A stretch of DNA of 64,000 bases from Christensenella sp. (GTDB lineage: Bacteria; Bacillota; Clostridia; Christensenellales; CAG-917), in assembly GCA_022009775.1 (NCBI GenBank), contig CP091723.1, positions 62,001-126,000 of the forward strand. The letters run 5' to 3'. The notes below the pieces were generated by a model. It saw only the letters and a list, made by a program, of their open reading frames with translations. It had not been told where the DNA came from and ran no database searches. Each line of letters starts with the position of its first letter. Within the stretch, counting starts at the first letter, position 1. Below are positions 18,775-27,709 of the stretch, piece after piece. Position numbers and translations under genes: made by a program.

Positions 18775-19647
18775 TTATTTGTTGAGATGCGCTTGCGCCA
18801 TAACTTCGCCGACGAAATCGTCTTCTCTCTTTTGGAGACCTTCGCCCATTGCGTAACGGGTGAAACGGATGATTTTCGCATCGCCGTTTTGTTTCAAGTA
18901 TTGAGCAACGGTAAGGTCGCCGTTCTTGACGAAAACTTGTTCGGTGAGGCAAACTTCTTTGTAGAACTTGTTGATTCTTCCAACGAGCATCTTTTCGATG
19001 ATTGCTTCGGGCTTGTTGCTGTCTTCGTTCATCGCTTGCGCTTTGAGAATCTCTCTTTCGTGATCGACTTCCGATTGCGGCACTTCGTCTCTAGTGACGT
19101 ATTGTGCGTTTGCAGCAGCGATTTGAAGTGCTACGTCGTGGATAACTTCTGCGCTCGTGCCGCTTGTTGCTTCGACCATAACGCCGATTTTGCCGCCCAT
19201 GTGAATGTAGGTGTCAACGACGGTGTCGTTTGCCTCGTAAACGGTGAAACGACGGATGGAGAGTTTTTCACCCATCTTCATGACGTACTCGTTGGTCACG
19301 GGTTGCATTGCCGCAGTAACGTCTTCGACGGTTGCGCTCGTATTATCAAGGATATAATCGGCAACTTGTGCGACGTACTCTTTGAATACCGGGCCGCCTG
19401 CGACAAAGTCGGATTCGCAGTTGACTTCCAAAAGAACGGATTTGCCGTTTTTGCTTGCTGCGAAAACGATGCCTTCTGCTGCGATACGCGCTTCTTTCTT
19501 AGCAGCGGTTGCCATACCTTTTTCTCTCAAAAAGTCGATTGCAGCTTCCATATCGCCGTCGGTTGCGACGAGTGCTTTTTTGCAGTCCATCATACCAACG
19601 CCGGTGCGTTGACGAAGTTCCATAACATCTTTGCTTGTGAATGCCAT
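18775..19647 (-). CDS. tsf: Elongation factor Ts
   Basis: EF-Ts (290 residues) exchanges GDP for GTP on EF-Tu. The N-terminal UBA-like block is VMELRQRTGVGMMDCKKAL, followed by DMEAAIDFLREKG. The core contains the VLLEVNCESDFVA motif that contacts EF-Tu. The start (MAFTSKDV) follows a TAGGAGA ribosome site. It is 66 bases downstream of rpsB with a stem between them. The length is normal for the long, non-cyanobacterial form. Confidence 0.96.
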   Translation of the reverse strand: MAFTSKDVMELRQRTGVGMMDCKKALVATDGDMEAAIDFLREKGMATAAKKEARIAAEGIVFAASKNGKSVLLEVNCESDFVAGGPVFKEYVAQVADYILDNTSATVEDVTAAMQPVTNEYVMKMGEKLSIRRFTVYEANDTVVDTYIHMGGKIGVMVEATSGTSAEVIHDVALQIAAANAQYVTRDEVPQSEVDHEREILKAQAMNEDSNKPEAIIEKMLVGRINKFYKEVCLTEQVFVKNGDLTVAQYLKQNGDAKIIRFTRYAMGEGLQKREDDFVGEVMAQAHLNK

Positions 19648-19677
19648 ATATTTTCTCCTATATAGTTTGTTTTGAAA

Positions 19678-19701
19678 CCGCACGCAAAAAGTTGCGTGCG
19701 G
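19678..19701 (-). terminator. Hairpin between rpsB and tsf (possible attenuator)
   Basis: CCGCACGCAA (19678-19687) and TTGCGTGCGG (19692-19701) form a strong 10-bp GC-rich stem with loop AAAG. The following minus-strand sequence is only weakly U-rich (TTTCAAAAC), so partial termination or mRNA processing between rpsB and tsf is more likely than full termination. Confidence 0.5.
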
Positions 19702-19713
19702 AAATTTTGACGA

Positions 19714-20535
19714 TTATTCTTGTGCTTCTTTCTCTGCGATTGCTTTTTCAAGTGCTTCTTCGGGAGTGAGAGCCTTTTCTTCTTTCACTTCTTCGACGGG
19801 AGCAGCAACTTCTTCAGCCTTCACTTCTTCGGTTGCGGCTGCGTGGAAAGATTCGCCTTGTTTTGCTTCGATAACCGCGTCTGCGATGATAGATGCAAAG
19901 AGTTGGATTGCGCGGATAGCGTCGTCGTTGCCCGGGATAACGTAGTCAACGAGATCGGGATCGCAGTTGGTGTCAACTACTGCAACGATAGGAATGTTGA
20001 GTTTGCGTGCTTCGCGAACTGCGTTTTCTTCTTTCTTAAGGTCAACCACGAACAAGCAACCCGGAAGAGTGCGCATGTTCTTGATACCGCCAAGGTTCTT
20101 TTCGAGATCGTCACGTTCTTTCTTGAGATGTGCGACTTCTTTCTTGGGGAGAAGCTCGAACTCACCGATGAGTTCCATTTGGTTGATTTTGTTGAGTCTG
20201 TCGATTCTTGTGCGGATGGTCTTGAAGTTGGTGAGCGTACCGCCGAGCCATCTTTGGTTGATGTAGAACATATCGCAACGTTCTGCTTCTTGCTTGATAG
20301 CGTCTTGCGCTTGTTTCTTCGTGCCGACGAAAAGAACGGACTTGCCTTCTTGAACGACGCTCTTGACGAATTGATACGCTGCTTCTACATGGTCAACGGA
20401 GATTTGAAGGTCGATGATGTGAATATCGTTTCTCGTTGCGTAGATGTACTTGCTCATCTTCGGGTTCCAACGCTTTGTTTGGTGTCCGAAATGCACGCCT
20501 GCTTCGAGCAGGGCTTTCATTGTTGTTACGGCCAT
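19714..20535 (-). CDS. rpsB: 30S ribosomal protein S2
   Basis: S2 (273 residues) belongs to the small subunit. Family blocks are MKALLEAGVHFGHQTKRWNPKM near the N-terminus, LFVGTKKQAQDAI, YINQRWLGGTLTNFKTI and VAVVDTNCDPDLVDYVIPGNDDAIR. The last about 40 residues are an acidic Ala/Glu-rich tail, longer than in B. subtilis S2. The start has AGGAGG 9 bases upstream; the frame continues 25 codons further without S2 similarity. A strong promoter lies about 100 bases upstream. Confidence 0.97.
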   Translation of the reverse strand: MAVTTMKALLEAGVHFGHQTKRWNPKMSKYIYATRNDIHIIDLQISVDHVEAAYQFVKSVVQEGKSVLFVGTKKQAQDAIKQEAERCDMFYINQRWLGGTLTNFKTIRTRIDRLNKINQMELIGEFELLPKKEVAHLKKERDDLEKNLGGIKNMRTLPGCLFVVDLKKEENAVREARKLNIPIVAVVDTNCDPDLVDYVIPGNDDAIRAIQLFASIIADAVIEAKQGESFHAAATEEVKAEEVAAPVEEVKEEKALTPEEALEKAIAEKEAQE

Positions 20536-20636
20536 TTTTGTGGTCCTCCTAGAATTGTTTGTACCTTCCATGGTTTCAACGTGAAAATCTCCTTGCGGAA
20601 CAATAATCACTCCGCCACGGTGTGTGGTCGATTTGG

Positions 20637-20665
20637 ATTATATTATATATAAAATAATTTTGCAA
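20637..20665 (-). promoter_or_regulatory. Sigma-A type promoter of rpsB
   Basis: On the minus strand TTGCAA (20660-20665) is followed after 17 bases by a perfect TATAAT (20637-20642). The start of transcription would fall near 20630, giving a leader of about 95 bases before the rpsB ATG. The gap 20536-20838 holds this leader, the promoter and the DUF1292 terminator. I see no clear S2-binding leader fold by eye. Confidence 0.7.
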
Positions 20666-20788
20666 ACAAAAATCAAAGAAAATCGCAAATTTTTCAGAAA
20701 ATTTTCAAAAATTCCTATTTTTACACATTTTGGATACTATGCAATTTGCGACAAACAAAATTTACATTGCCTATACTGCGCCAAAATC

Positions 20789-20820
20789 GCAAAAGAAAGC
20801 GCACGACATCGTGCGCTTTC
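20789..20820 (-). terminator. Rho-independent terminator after the DUF1292 gene
   Basis: GAAAGCGCACGA (20795-20806) and TCGTGCGCTTTC (20809-20820) form a perfect 12-bp stem with a 2-base loop (in practice a tetraloop). Minus-strand RNA continues with UUUUG. It lies 19 bases after the stop. Confidence 0.75.
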
Positions 20821-20838
20821 AAAACTACGATTAATTTT

Positions 20839-21195
20839 TTAGTGGCAATCGTGATGGCAGCAAGAGCAATCGCTTCCGCAGTCGCAGTCTGCTTCTTCCA
20901 TCTTTTCCACTTCCGCCATGAATTCGTCGAAAACTCTTTGCAAAAGATCTTCGTCTTCGATTGCGCAGAACACGTCGTTGCCGTCTTCGTTTTCCACGAT
21001 TTCGTAGATAAGCACTTCGTCTTCTTCGATATCGTCGAGTTTTTCGACAGGCTTCATAACGACGAACCATCTCTTGTCAACGTCGAGCGTTGCGAGATGA
21101 TAAAAATTTTCGTCCTTATCGGTCTCTTGATTGTACAACGTGATAATATCGTCGTCTTCTGTTGTGTTGTTTTGGTCGTCAAAAAAATCAGCCAT
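20839..21195 (-). CDS. DUF1292 family protein with Cys/His-rich tail
   Basis: A 118-residue acidic protein. Residues about 15-98 match DUF1292 (YrzB type): a short beta-rich domain with TLYNQETDKDENFYHLATLD and the motif EVLIYEIVENEDG. The function of the family is unknown. The last 15 residues contain six Cys and three His (CDCGSDCSCCHHDCH), which suggests a bound metal; B. subtilis YrzB has no such tail as far as I recall. The start has AAGGAGA. It is upstream-adjacent to ruvX, the same pairing as yrrK-yrzB in Bacillus. Confidence 0.8.
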   Translation of the reverse strand: MADFFDDQNNTTEDDDIITLYNQETDKDENFYHLATLDVDKRWFVVMKPVEKLDDIEEDEVLIYEIVENEDGNDVFCAIEDEDLLQRVFDEFMAEVEKMEEADCDCGSDCSCCHHDCH

Positions 21196-21306
21196 TTTTA
21201 TATTCTCCTTGGGCGTTGCCCGTTTGTTATCTTGATAGTAACATATTTTGCGCAATTTGCAACCATATTATTAAAATCGCAAGTAAAATTAAGACGATTT
21301 TATTTT

Positions 21307-21320
21307 ATAGCAAATGATAT
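21307..21320. promoter_or_regulatory. ATATCA-NN-TGATAT-like palindrome (one mismatch)
   Basis: ATAGCA-AA-TGATAT, one change from the 14-base motif found at 250, 11604 and 24948. It lies in the 196-base gap between ruvX and the DUF1292 gene. Candidate regulatory site only. Confidence 0.25.
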
Positions 21321-21391
21321 AATATTATCGAATCATCGCAAAATATCTACTATTCAGTAGACTTTTTATGCAAAATATCTATATTTGACAG

Positions 21392-21828
21392 TCAGAACTT
21401 GAAAGACGAGTGAGAATCGAGATACGCCTGCAAAATTATGGTTGCGGCAACCTTGTCGATGACTTTTTGCGCTTTTCTCTTCTTACGTCGGCGTCTATAA
21501 GCATACGTTCGGCAGACACCGTCGTGAGCCTTTCGTCCTGATAATACACGGGAATTCCGCTTGCTTTTTCAAGCATGTCGCCGAACTGTCTGGTAACTTC
21601 CGCTCTCGGTCCTTCCGTGCCGTCCATGTTCTTCGGCAAGCCGAGAACGAACGCGTCGGCGTCTTCTTTCTTTGCATATTCGCAAAAATACGCTATGTCG
21701 GCGTCCGTGTCGTTTTTCTTTCTGACGTAAGTTTCGCGCGGATTTGCGGTTATGCCCAAAAGGTCGCTGACGGCAACTCCTATGCGCACGTCTCCGACGT
21801 CAAGTGCGATTTTGTGTTTCTGCATCAT
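21392..21828 (-). CDS. ruvX: Holliday junction resolvase-like RNase H-fold protein RuvX (3' frameshift)
   Basis: RuvX/YqgF is an RNase H-fold nuclease linked to Holliday junction resolution and pre-16S rRNA processing. Visible are KIALDVGDVRIGVAVSD at the N-terminus, FVLGLPKNMDGTEG and the C-terminal YYQDERLTTVSAERMLI. As read the frame ends at 21436 after RREKRKK. Adding one A to an A5 run near 21468 gives a natural RuvX end (VIDKVAATIILQAYLDS) with a stop at 21392. The gene is annotated to that stop. It overlaps the ABC permease stop by 4 bases. Confidence 0.88.
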
Positions 21829-23576
21829 TTTATAAGTCCTTTATAGTTTCTGTTCTTTCTTTTGTCGATTGCGTAAATGTTCGGCTTATTCTCGCCTATA
21901 TATTCGTACCATTTTTCGCCTTTATCTTTAAGCACGAGAACGCCCGCGATACAAACCGCAACCGAGATAAGAGTTGCGACTGCCCAGAATATCGTTTTTA
22001 CGAGAACTTCTCCCAGATTTTCGCATACAGCCGCAAGCACCATACCGAGCGCAAACAACGCCATTGCCGGAATTAACGAGAGAAACGCGGTTATAATCTG
22101 ATATACGTTTCCCCTGCTTGCCGTGCGCAATTCCGCCGTAGTTTCCCAGTGTTGATTGCCCTTTTTCATATCGAAAAGTATGCTTAGACTGCACACTCCC
22201 AAAACCATAAGCATGGTGTCTATGCCTGCAAACAGCGTCGATACGATGTCTATCTTGTATAGCAATATCGCAATCAGCATCACGGGTATCATTATAACCG
22301 ATGCCGAGCCGCATGCAAGCAAAAGTTTGGATTTTATGCTATCTTTCGGCTTTATAGGCAACGTTTTCGTGGCGAAAAAGGATTTTCCTTCTCTCGTATA
22401 CGCCTGATTTGCAAGCATATTCGCGCCCGCAAGGAAAATCATTGAATACATGACAACGTATCCGATATTGAGCATTTCAGACATAAGCGCAGGCATTTCG
22501 CCTTCCGCTCCGCTCTCTTTGAACCCTGTGATGAAATAAGACACGACGATGAAAATCGGAGCCATCAGCATGTTGGCAAACGAACTCATCGCAAGAGAAC
22601 TGTTGCGGACAATCATCGTCAAATCGCGCTTTGCAAGCGAGATCACGACGTTTTGTTGTTTGAAGTTTTCGGTTTTGTTGACGTCTTGCGCCGAGTTTTC
22701 GCCTTTCTTCGAGATTATTCTGCGATAAAACAGCCCTGCAAGCAATATAGAAACCGCAATCATTGCAACGGTTATGCCGACGGATATCCCGAAATTCTTC
22801 CCGACGTCTATGCCCATTGCAAAGAAAACAAGAGTTTTGTCCAGATAAACTACGGTTGCGAAAGTCGCCAAAACTCCGATCGTCCGATCGGTTACAATAT
22901 CGTCGCCTTTCTGTCCGAAGCCTTTTGTGTTCATGAAGTAGACAAGCACCATATACGCGCACATTATAAGCACATACACAAGGACTGTTATTATGCTTTT
23001 CAGCGTAGGTTTGCCTTTTATGAAAGAGCCTATCCAGGTTATCGGCAACGAAAACAGCGTCACGATAAAAAGCGGAAGCACGGGCGCAACCGCCGTTACG
23101 ATTATCGCAAGCGCGTACGCACCGTAAAACACCCTTCCGTTTGCGATATTGAAGCCGATAAGCATCGAATATAGAATCGGCAACAACATAAGAGCCGTCA
23201 TCTTGAGAATTGTGACGTAAACAAGCGTGAATTTTGCAAAGAACACGTCGACGGACTTTATAGGCAAAGATTGCAAAAGCGGTGCGTCTTTTGCTCCGTA
23301 CAACGTTGAAAACACCGCTCCGAGCGACAAAAACGTTGCGATGAATTGCACGGCTATAACGGCAATACAAACGAGATATGCAAGCGCCAAATCGTCTTTT
23401 ACCGTGCTTGCAACGTATCCTGCCATAGCCGCAACGATAAGTACGATGGGGACGAAAGCAATCATCATTCCGACAGAACCGGACTTCACTCGCTTTTGTC
23501 CTTTTTCTCTTCTTAAATCGGCGGTAACGTCTTTATAAAGCGTTTTGAAAAGCAACAGTGATTTCGTCATATTCAC
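21825..23576 (-). CDS. ABC-2 type exporter, membrane subunit
   Basis: A 583-residue protein with roughly twelve hydrophobic segments in two halves joined by a polar stretch (about 305-330, rich in Lys/Asn/Gln). YGAKDAPLLQSLPI near residue 95 and ATKTLPIKPKDSIKSKLL near 400 are the cytoplasmic loops typical of the two-half ABC-2 exporters found in Bacillota. The substrate is unknown. The ATPase gene overlaps its start by 4 bases, so the two form one transporter. The upstream TetR gene is a likely regulator. Confidence 0.8.
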   Translation of the reverse strand: MNMTKSLLLFKTLYKDVTADLRREKGQKRVKSGSVGMMIAFVPIVLIVAAMAGYVASTVKDDLALAYLVCIAVIAVQFIATFLSLGAVFSTLYGAKDAPLLQSLPIKSVDVFFAKFTLVYVTILKMTALMLLPILYSMLIGFNIANGRVFYGAYALAIIVTAVAPVLPLFIVTLFSLPITWIGSFIKGKPTLKSIITVLVYVLIMCAYMVLVYFMNTKGFGQKGDDIVTDRTIGVLATFATVVYLDKTLVFFAMGIDVGKNFGISVGITVAMIAVSILLAGLFYRRIISKKGENSAQDVNKTENFKQQNVVISLAKRDLTMIVRNSSLAMSSFANMLMAPIFIVVSYFITGFKESGAEGEMPALMSEMLNIGYVVMYSMIFLAGANMLANQAYTREGKSFFATKTLPIKPKDSIKSKLLLACGSASVIMIPVMLIAILLYKIDIVSTLFAGIDTMLMVLGVCSLSILFDMKKGNQHWETTAELRTASRGNVYQIITAFLSLIPAMALFALGMVLAAVCENLGEVLVKTIFWAVATLISVAVCIAGVLVLKDKGEKWYEYIGENKPNIYAIDKRKNRNYKGLIK

Positions 23577-24331
23577 TCCGCTTTTTCGCCAAATGACGCC
23601 TGATTTTGCAAATCGTCGGTGAGTTTAAGGAACAATTCTTCAAGCGACTTGTCCTGATTGCGCTCTTTGAGTTCTTCGATTCCGCAACAGGTTATAAGTT
23701 TTCCGTCGTCGATAATTCCCACTCTGTCGCACACTTTTTCCACTACTTCGAGAACGTGGGACGAGAAAAACACGCAGTTGCCTTTGTCGGCGTGTTCGCG
23801 CATGAGTTTTTGAGATTAAAAGCGGATCTGGGATCGAGCCCCGTCATAGGCTCGTCGAGGATCCACACTTTCGGCTCGTGAATGAGTGCTGAAATGACGT
23901 TGAGTTTTTGTTTCATTCCGTGAGAATATGTTGAAATTTGTTTTTTCACCGCGTCCGTGAGCGAAAAAAGCTCGGCATACTTGTCAAGCCTTTCCTTTCT
24001 TTCCGCCTGCGGAACGTCAAAAAACGTCGCAAATGAAATTTATGTATTCCACACCGGTCAAACCTTCGTACATAACGTGGTCGTCGCTTACGTATCCTAT
24101 ACGTTTTTTCGCTTCTATGGGGTTCTGCTTGATGTCGATTCCGTCAACAAGCACGTTGCCGTCCGCAAAATCCACTATGCCTGTTATGCACTTTATGGTT
24201 GTGGACTTTCCTGCGCCGTTCGGACCGATAAAACCGAAAATCTCGCCGTCGTTTACTTTAAGCGACAGATTGTCAACGGACGGTTTTGCGTTTGCGCCGT
24301 AAGTTTTTGTAAGGTTGTTTATTTCAAGCAT
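23573..24331 (-). CDS. ABC transporter ATP-binding subunit (two frameshifts)
   Basis: The reconstructed ATPase has about 252 residues: Walker A GPNGAGKST near residue 37, the Q-loop region with YVSDDHVMYEGLTG, signature YSHGMKQKL near 137, Walker B VWILDEPM near 155 and the switch His in VFFSSHVLE. The reading frame breaks at about 24018 (T6; T5 restores DVFDVPQAERK) and about 23812 (A5; A6 restores NLKKLMREHA). All motifs survive across the three pieces, which argues for sequencing error. It is the partner of the overlapping membrane subunit. Confidence 0.85.
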
Positions 24332-24370
24332 AAAGTTTTCAATCTCCCGTGTTAATAACGTTTTCGCCGC

Positions 24371-24925
24371 TTATTTCAGGTGCAATTTGAGTTTCAGCCC
24401 TTCAAAAACGTCGGTGAGCATCTCGCTGACGCTTTGCTCGTCCCACTGGATATATTTCGTTGCAATCATCGTAGCAAAACCGTGCACGAAAACCCACATC
24501 TCAGTCTGAATGAGCATTGCCGTTTGCTTGTTGCAACCGAGCGTTTTGACAAGAAGATCCGTCATCACTCGTTGCGTCGATCCTGCCATAGACATGACGG
24601 ACGCGCCTTTTTCGTCCATAAAAAGCAATTTGAAATACTCGGGATAATCCTTTGCAAAACCGATATACGCAAAACCTATCGCTTTGAAAGGCGGATATTT
24701 GTCGCTTTGCGCGTGTTCGTCGATATACTTCTCGAAAATTTTGAGTATTCGTTTGTTCACCGCGTCTTTCAAATCGTCCATAGTGGCGAAGTTGTAGAAA
24801 ATCGGCTGAATGGAGCAATCGAGATGTTTTGCGATTGCACGTGCGTTGAGCGTCTCACCGTTCTTTATCATATCGATGGACACGTTCTCTATCATTTGTT
24901 TTGTCACGGTCACTTTTCTTGGCAT
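24371..24925 (-). CDS. TetR/AcrR family transcriptional regulator
   Basis: A 184-residue regulator. The N-terminal helix-turn-helix includes LNARAIAKHLDCSIQPIFYNFATMDDLKDAV. The C-terminal half has the helical ligand domain with AYIGFAKDYPEYFKLLFMDE, a form common in Clostridia. The gene lies 39 bases upstream of the ABC ATPase in the same direction, so it probably controls the exporter. A perfect palindrome lies 22 bases before its start and may be its operator, although the same motif occurs elsewhere. Confidence 0.85.
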   Translation of the reverse strand: MPRKVTVTKQMIENVSIDMIKNGETLNARAIAKHLDCSIQPIFYNFATMDDLKDAVNKRILKIFEKYIDEHAQSDKYPPFKAIGFAYIGFAKDYPEYFKLLFMDEKGASVMSMAGSTQRVMTDLLVKTLGCNKQTAMLIQTEMWVFVHGFATMIATKYIQWDEQSVSEMLTDVFEGLKLKLHLK

Positions 24926-24947
24926 AATTCACCCGCTTTTTATTTTA

Positions 24948-24961
24948 TATCAATTGATATT
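24948..24961. promoter_or_regulatory. Perfect 14-base palindrome upstream of the TetR gene
   Basis: ATATCAATTGATAT is fully palindromic and lies 22 bases before the start codon of the TetR gene, in the promoter region. It is a candidate operator for that regulator; related sites at 250, 11604, 21307 and 29471 would then be further targets, or the motif may belong to another regulator. Confidence 0.45.
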
Positions 24962-25037
24962 ATATGCCGATTTCCACAATATGTCAAGACCGACTTTCAA
25001 TTTTCGCCAAATTTCGATATATAAAATATATCGCTCG

Positions 25038-25079
25038 CAAAATAAAAAACGGATTGCAGTGTTTTTGAAGTCCGTTTTT
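25038..25079 (-). terminator. Rho-independent terminator after rarA
   Basis: AAAAACGGA (25045-25053) and TCCGTTTTT (25071-25079) form a 9-bp stem with a 17-base loop. Minus-strand RNA continues with a U run (UUUUUUAUUUU). It lies 16 bases after the rarA stop. Confidence 0.65.
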
Positions 25080-25095
25080 GAAAAGAATCAAATTT

Positions 25096-26388
25096 TCACT
25101 TTCTCTTGTCTTGTCTTTCTTTTATCACCTTTTCAAAGCCGTTTTCGGTCGGCTCATAGAACTTGGCGTCCTTGATCTCGTCGGGCAAATACTGTTGTTT
25201 TACCCAACCGCCGTAATCGTGCGGATATTTGTAACCGCTCACTTTTTCTTCGTTACCCTTGTAATTCGGCTCTCTAAGATACAGCGGAACGGTTTCGTGT
25301 TTTATGGTCTTCACCGCATTATCCGCACCGCCGAGCGCTTCGACGACTTTGTTCGATTTCGGCGCTTCGGAAACGTAAATTATGCCTTCGGCAAGCGGAA
25401 TTCTGCCTTCCGGTAAACCGATACGCTCAAAAGCCTGCACGCAAGAAGTCGCCACCACGATTGCGTTGGGATCGGCCATACCAACGTCTTCGCAAGCGTG
25501 AATCATGATTCTTCGCCCTATAAGCATCGGGTCGCAACCTGCCTCGATGAGTCTTTCCGCCCAATACAACGCGGCATTACTGTCCGAGCCGCGCATACTC
25601 TTTATAAAAGCCGAAATCATGTCGTAATACATATCTTCGGTCATGCTGAGTGCTTTTTGTTGTATGGATTGCTCCGCTTCTTCTTTGCCTACTTTGATAA
25701 CTCCGTCTTCTCCGGCATGCGTAGTGAGTGCGGCAAGTTCCAGCGCGTTGAGTGCCGTTCGCATATCTCCGCCGCTTGCCCACGCAATATGGTGCAACGC
25801 TTCGTCGGACACGACAAGATTCATGTTTCCGAGTCCGCGTTCCTTGTCTTTCACCGCTCTTTCCAGACCTTTGAGAATATCCTGTTCAGTGAGCCTGGAG
25901 AAATTGAAAATGCGGCATCTCGACACGATTGCGCGCGTCATCGAAACGTAGGGATTTTCCGTCGTAGAGCCGATAAAGATGATGTATCCTTGCTCTATTG
26001 CCTGCAACACGCTGTCGCTTTGGGCCTTGTTCCAACGATGACATTCGTCAAGAAGCAAATAGGTGCGTTTTCCGTACATACGCAACAAATCGCGTGCTTC
26101 GTCAATGACTTTCTTTGCGTCGGCAACGCCGCTCGTGACCGCGTTGAGTTTGACGAAATTTGCGTTGGTGTTTTCCGCAATGATGTTGGCAAGCGTGGTT
26201 TTTCCCGTGCCGGGCGGGCCGTAAAATATGCAACTTCCGAGTTTATCTGCGGCAATCGCACGACGAAGAAGCGAGCCTTCGCCCACTATCCTGCCTTGCC
26301 CCAAGAACTCGTCGAGCGTGCGCGGACGCATACGCTCTGCAAGCGGTGCCATTTTTTCTACGTTGTTTTGAAGGTCGAACAAATCCAT
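25096..26388 (-). CDS. rarA: Replication-associated recombination protein RarA (MgsA)
   Basis: RarA (430 residues) is an AAA+ ATPase of the clamp-loader group that acts at stalled forks. The N-terminus AERMRPRTLDEFLGQ is the family start. Walker A is GPPGTGKTT (57-65), Walker B LLLDECHRWN near 112, sensor 1 IFIGSTTENP near 135 and the arginine finger region follows. The C-terminal tetramerisation part has GSDSNAALYWAERLIEAGCDP and YKYPHDYGG. The length is normal. yunB is divergent 65 bases away. Confidence 0.95.
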   Translation of the reverse strand: MDLFDLQNNVEKMAPLAERMRPRTLDEFLGQGRIVGEGSLLRRAIAADKLGSCIFYGPPGTGKTTLANIIAENTNANFVKLNAVTSGVADAKKVIDEARDLLRMYGKRTYLLLDECHRWNKAQSDSVLQAIEQGYIIFIGSTTENPYVSMTRAIVSRCRIFNFSRLTEQDILKGLERAVKDKERGLGNMNLVVSDEALHHIAWASGGDMRTALNALELAALTTHAGEDGVIKVGKEEAEQSIQQKALSMTEDMYYDMISAFIKSMRGSDSNAALYWAERLIEAGCDPMLIGRRIMIHACEDVGMADPNAIVVATSCVQAFERIGLPEGRIPLAEGIIYVSEAPKSNKVVEALGGADNAVKTIKHETVPLYLREPNYKGNEEKVSGYKYPHDYGGWVKQQYLPDEIKDAKFYEPTENGFEKVIKERQDKRK

Positions 26389-26440
26389 ATCTCGATTATA
26401 TCAATCGGGTGCGCGTTTGTAAAGAAATAGAAAGAAATCT

Positions 26441-26448
26441 CATACAAT
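26441..26448 (+). promoter_or_regulatory. Sporulation sigma -10-like box at yunB
   Basis: CATACAAT matches the -10 consensus CATACAMT of the mother-cell sigma factors E and K. It ends only 5 bases before the GTG proposed as the yunB start, and no good -35 element is visible at the right distance. If it is used, the mRNA would be leaderless or start further down. Confidence 0.3.
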
Positions 26449-26453
26449 ATATC

Positions 26454-27131
26454 GTGAAAAACGCAACGAGAAAAAGAAAAACCGCCCACCCCAAACTATT
26501 CAGAGTTATCATCGCGATATCGCTGATGATTGCGGTTTTCATTTTCTGCACCGTATACTTCCGCTCAAACATCGTGCCCACAGTCATGGACAGTTCGGTT
26601 GCGCAAATGCGCGCCATCACCACAAACGCCGTCAATCTCGCCGCAACCACCGTACTTTCGGCCGGACTTACGTATGACCAACTTTTTGAAATCGTCAAGG
26701 ACAACGACGGAAAAGTGACGATGATAAAGGCAAATTCTCCGGAAATCAACAAAATAGCGCGGCAAATCGCAAACCTGGCGCAAGCAAATCTCGACTCGCT
26801 CGGCACGCAGGAGATTCAAATCTCCGCCGGTACGTTCACGGGGCTTGCGCTCCTTATGGGATTCGGACCGGACGTAACAATAAAAATATCGCCGATCGGC
26901 ACTGCTAACTGCGATTTCGTGTCATATTTTCAGTCGGCAGGCATCAATCAGACATTGCACAAAATCTACATCGACGTGTATGCGGACGTAAGCATAGTCA
27001 CACCTATCGACCAACCCACCATAAGCGTAAAAGCCGAAGTGCTTGTGTGCGAAAATCTCATCGTTGGAACAGTCCCCGACACTTTCTTGAACGTGAAAAC
27101 CAACTCTGAGATGTTCAACCTGAGCGCATAA
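26454..27131 (+). CDS. yunB: Sporulation protein YunB
   Basis: A 225-residue protein with one N-terminal membrane helix (about 16-35, VIIAISLMIAVFIFC) and an outer domain. The blocks MRAITTNAVN near residue 50, SPEINKIARQIANLAQ near 88 and the C-terminal ISVKAEVLVCENLIVGTVPDTFLN match YunB, a protein made in the mother cell in B. subtilis and needed for good sporulation. The start is uncertain: the frame is open to 26346, overlapping rarA; I chose the GTG at 26454 because the earlier codons do not resemble YunB. It is a single gene, divergent from rarA. Confidence 0.8.
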   Translation: MKNATRKRKTAHPKLFRVIIAISLMIAVFIFCTVYFRSNIVPTVMDSSVAQMRAITTNAVNLAATTVLSAGLTYDQLFEIVKDNDGKVTMIKANSPEINKIARQIANLAQANLDSLGTQEIQISAGTFTGLALLMGFGPDVTIKISPIGTANCDFVSYFQSAGINQTLHKIYIDVYADVSIVTPIDQPTISVKAEVLVCENLIVGTVPDTFLNVKTNSEMFNLSA

Positions 27132-27300
27132 CGGCAAAAAATCCGCAAAAGCACAAACAACACCGATATACCAAACGATTGAGCGATTGTATAAGTCAAT
27201 GTTTTGGAGAGATTATATCGAATAAGAATTGCTCGGTGGAAATCGCATTTTAAAGAATGATTGATATTGATTAAACCGTGCATCTAAATTTTTTTTGCCG

Positions 27301-27672
27301 TCACATCTTTTTTGAACGAGAGCGAGATATAAGTCCGAAGACAAAGCCGCACACGATCACGGTGGTCAGTCCTGCCGAAACCGCGCTCATTCCGCCCGTT
27401 ATCGCGCCGAGAAATCCGTCCTTTTTCACGCCTTCCAGCGCGCCTTTTGCCAAATTCGAGCCGAATCCGATTATGGGTATAGTTATGCCCGAACCCGCAA
27501 ACTCTTTTATCGGCTCGAACGCACCGCAAATTTCAAGCACAACGCCCACGAGCATATACGTCACGAGTATGCGCGCCGACGACATTCTCGTTTTGTTGAT
27601 GAGAAACTGCCCTATCATACACACGAGTCCGCCCACTGCAAACGTTTTGAGATAATCCAAAAAAACTTCCAT
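27301..27672 (-). CDS. spoVAE: Stage V sporulation protein AE (SpoVAEb type)
   Basis: A 123-residue membrane protein with about four hydrophobic segments. FAVGGLVCMIGQFLI near the start and AGSGITIPIIGFGSNLAKGALEG in the middle match SpoVAEb; the GxxxPxxGFGxxLxxG loop is shared with SpoVAC. The SpoVA complex moves calcium dipicolinate into the forespore and out during germination. It is the last gene of the spoVAC-spoVAD-spoVAE run. spoVAA, spoVAB and spoVAF are absent here, as in many Clostridia. Confidence 0.92.
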   Translation of the reverse strand: MEVFLDYLKTFAVGGLVCMIGQFLINKTRMSSARILVTYMLVGVVLEICGAFEPIKEFAGSGITIPIIGFGSNLAKGALEGVKKDGFLGAITGGMSAVSAGLTTVIVCGFVFGLISRSRSKKM

Positions 27673-27709
27673 TTTTCACCACATCTCCATTATTTAGCGG
27701 AGTTTTGCA

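Noticed and set aside
20536..20640. Riboswitch or S2 autoregulatory leader in front of rpsB
   Set aside because: A leader of about 95 bases exists, but I could not find by eye the conserved pseudoknot features; a covariance search would decide.
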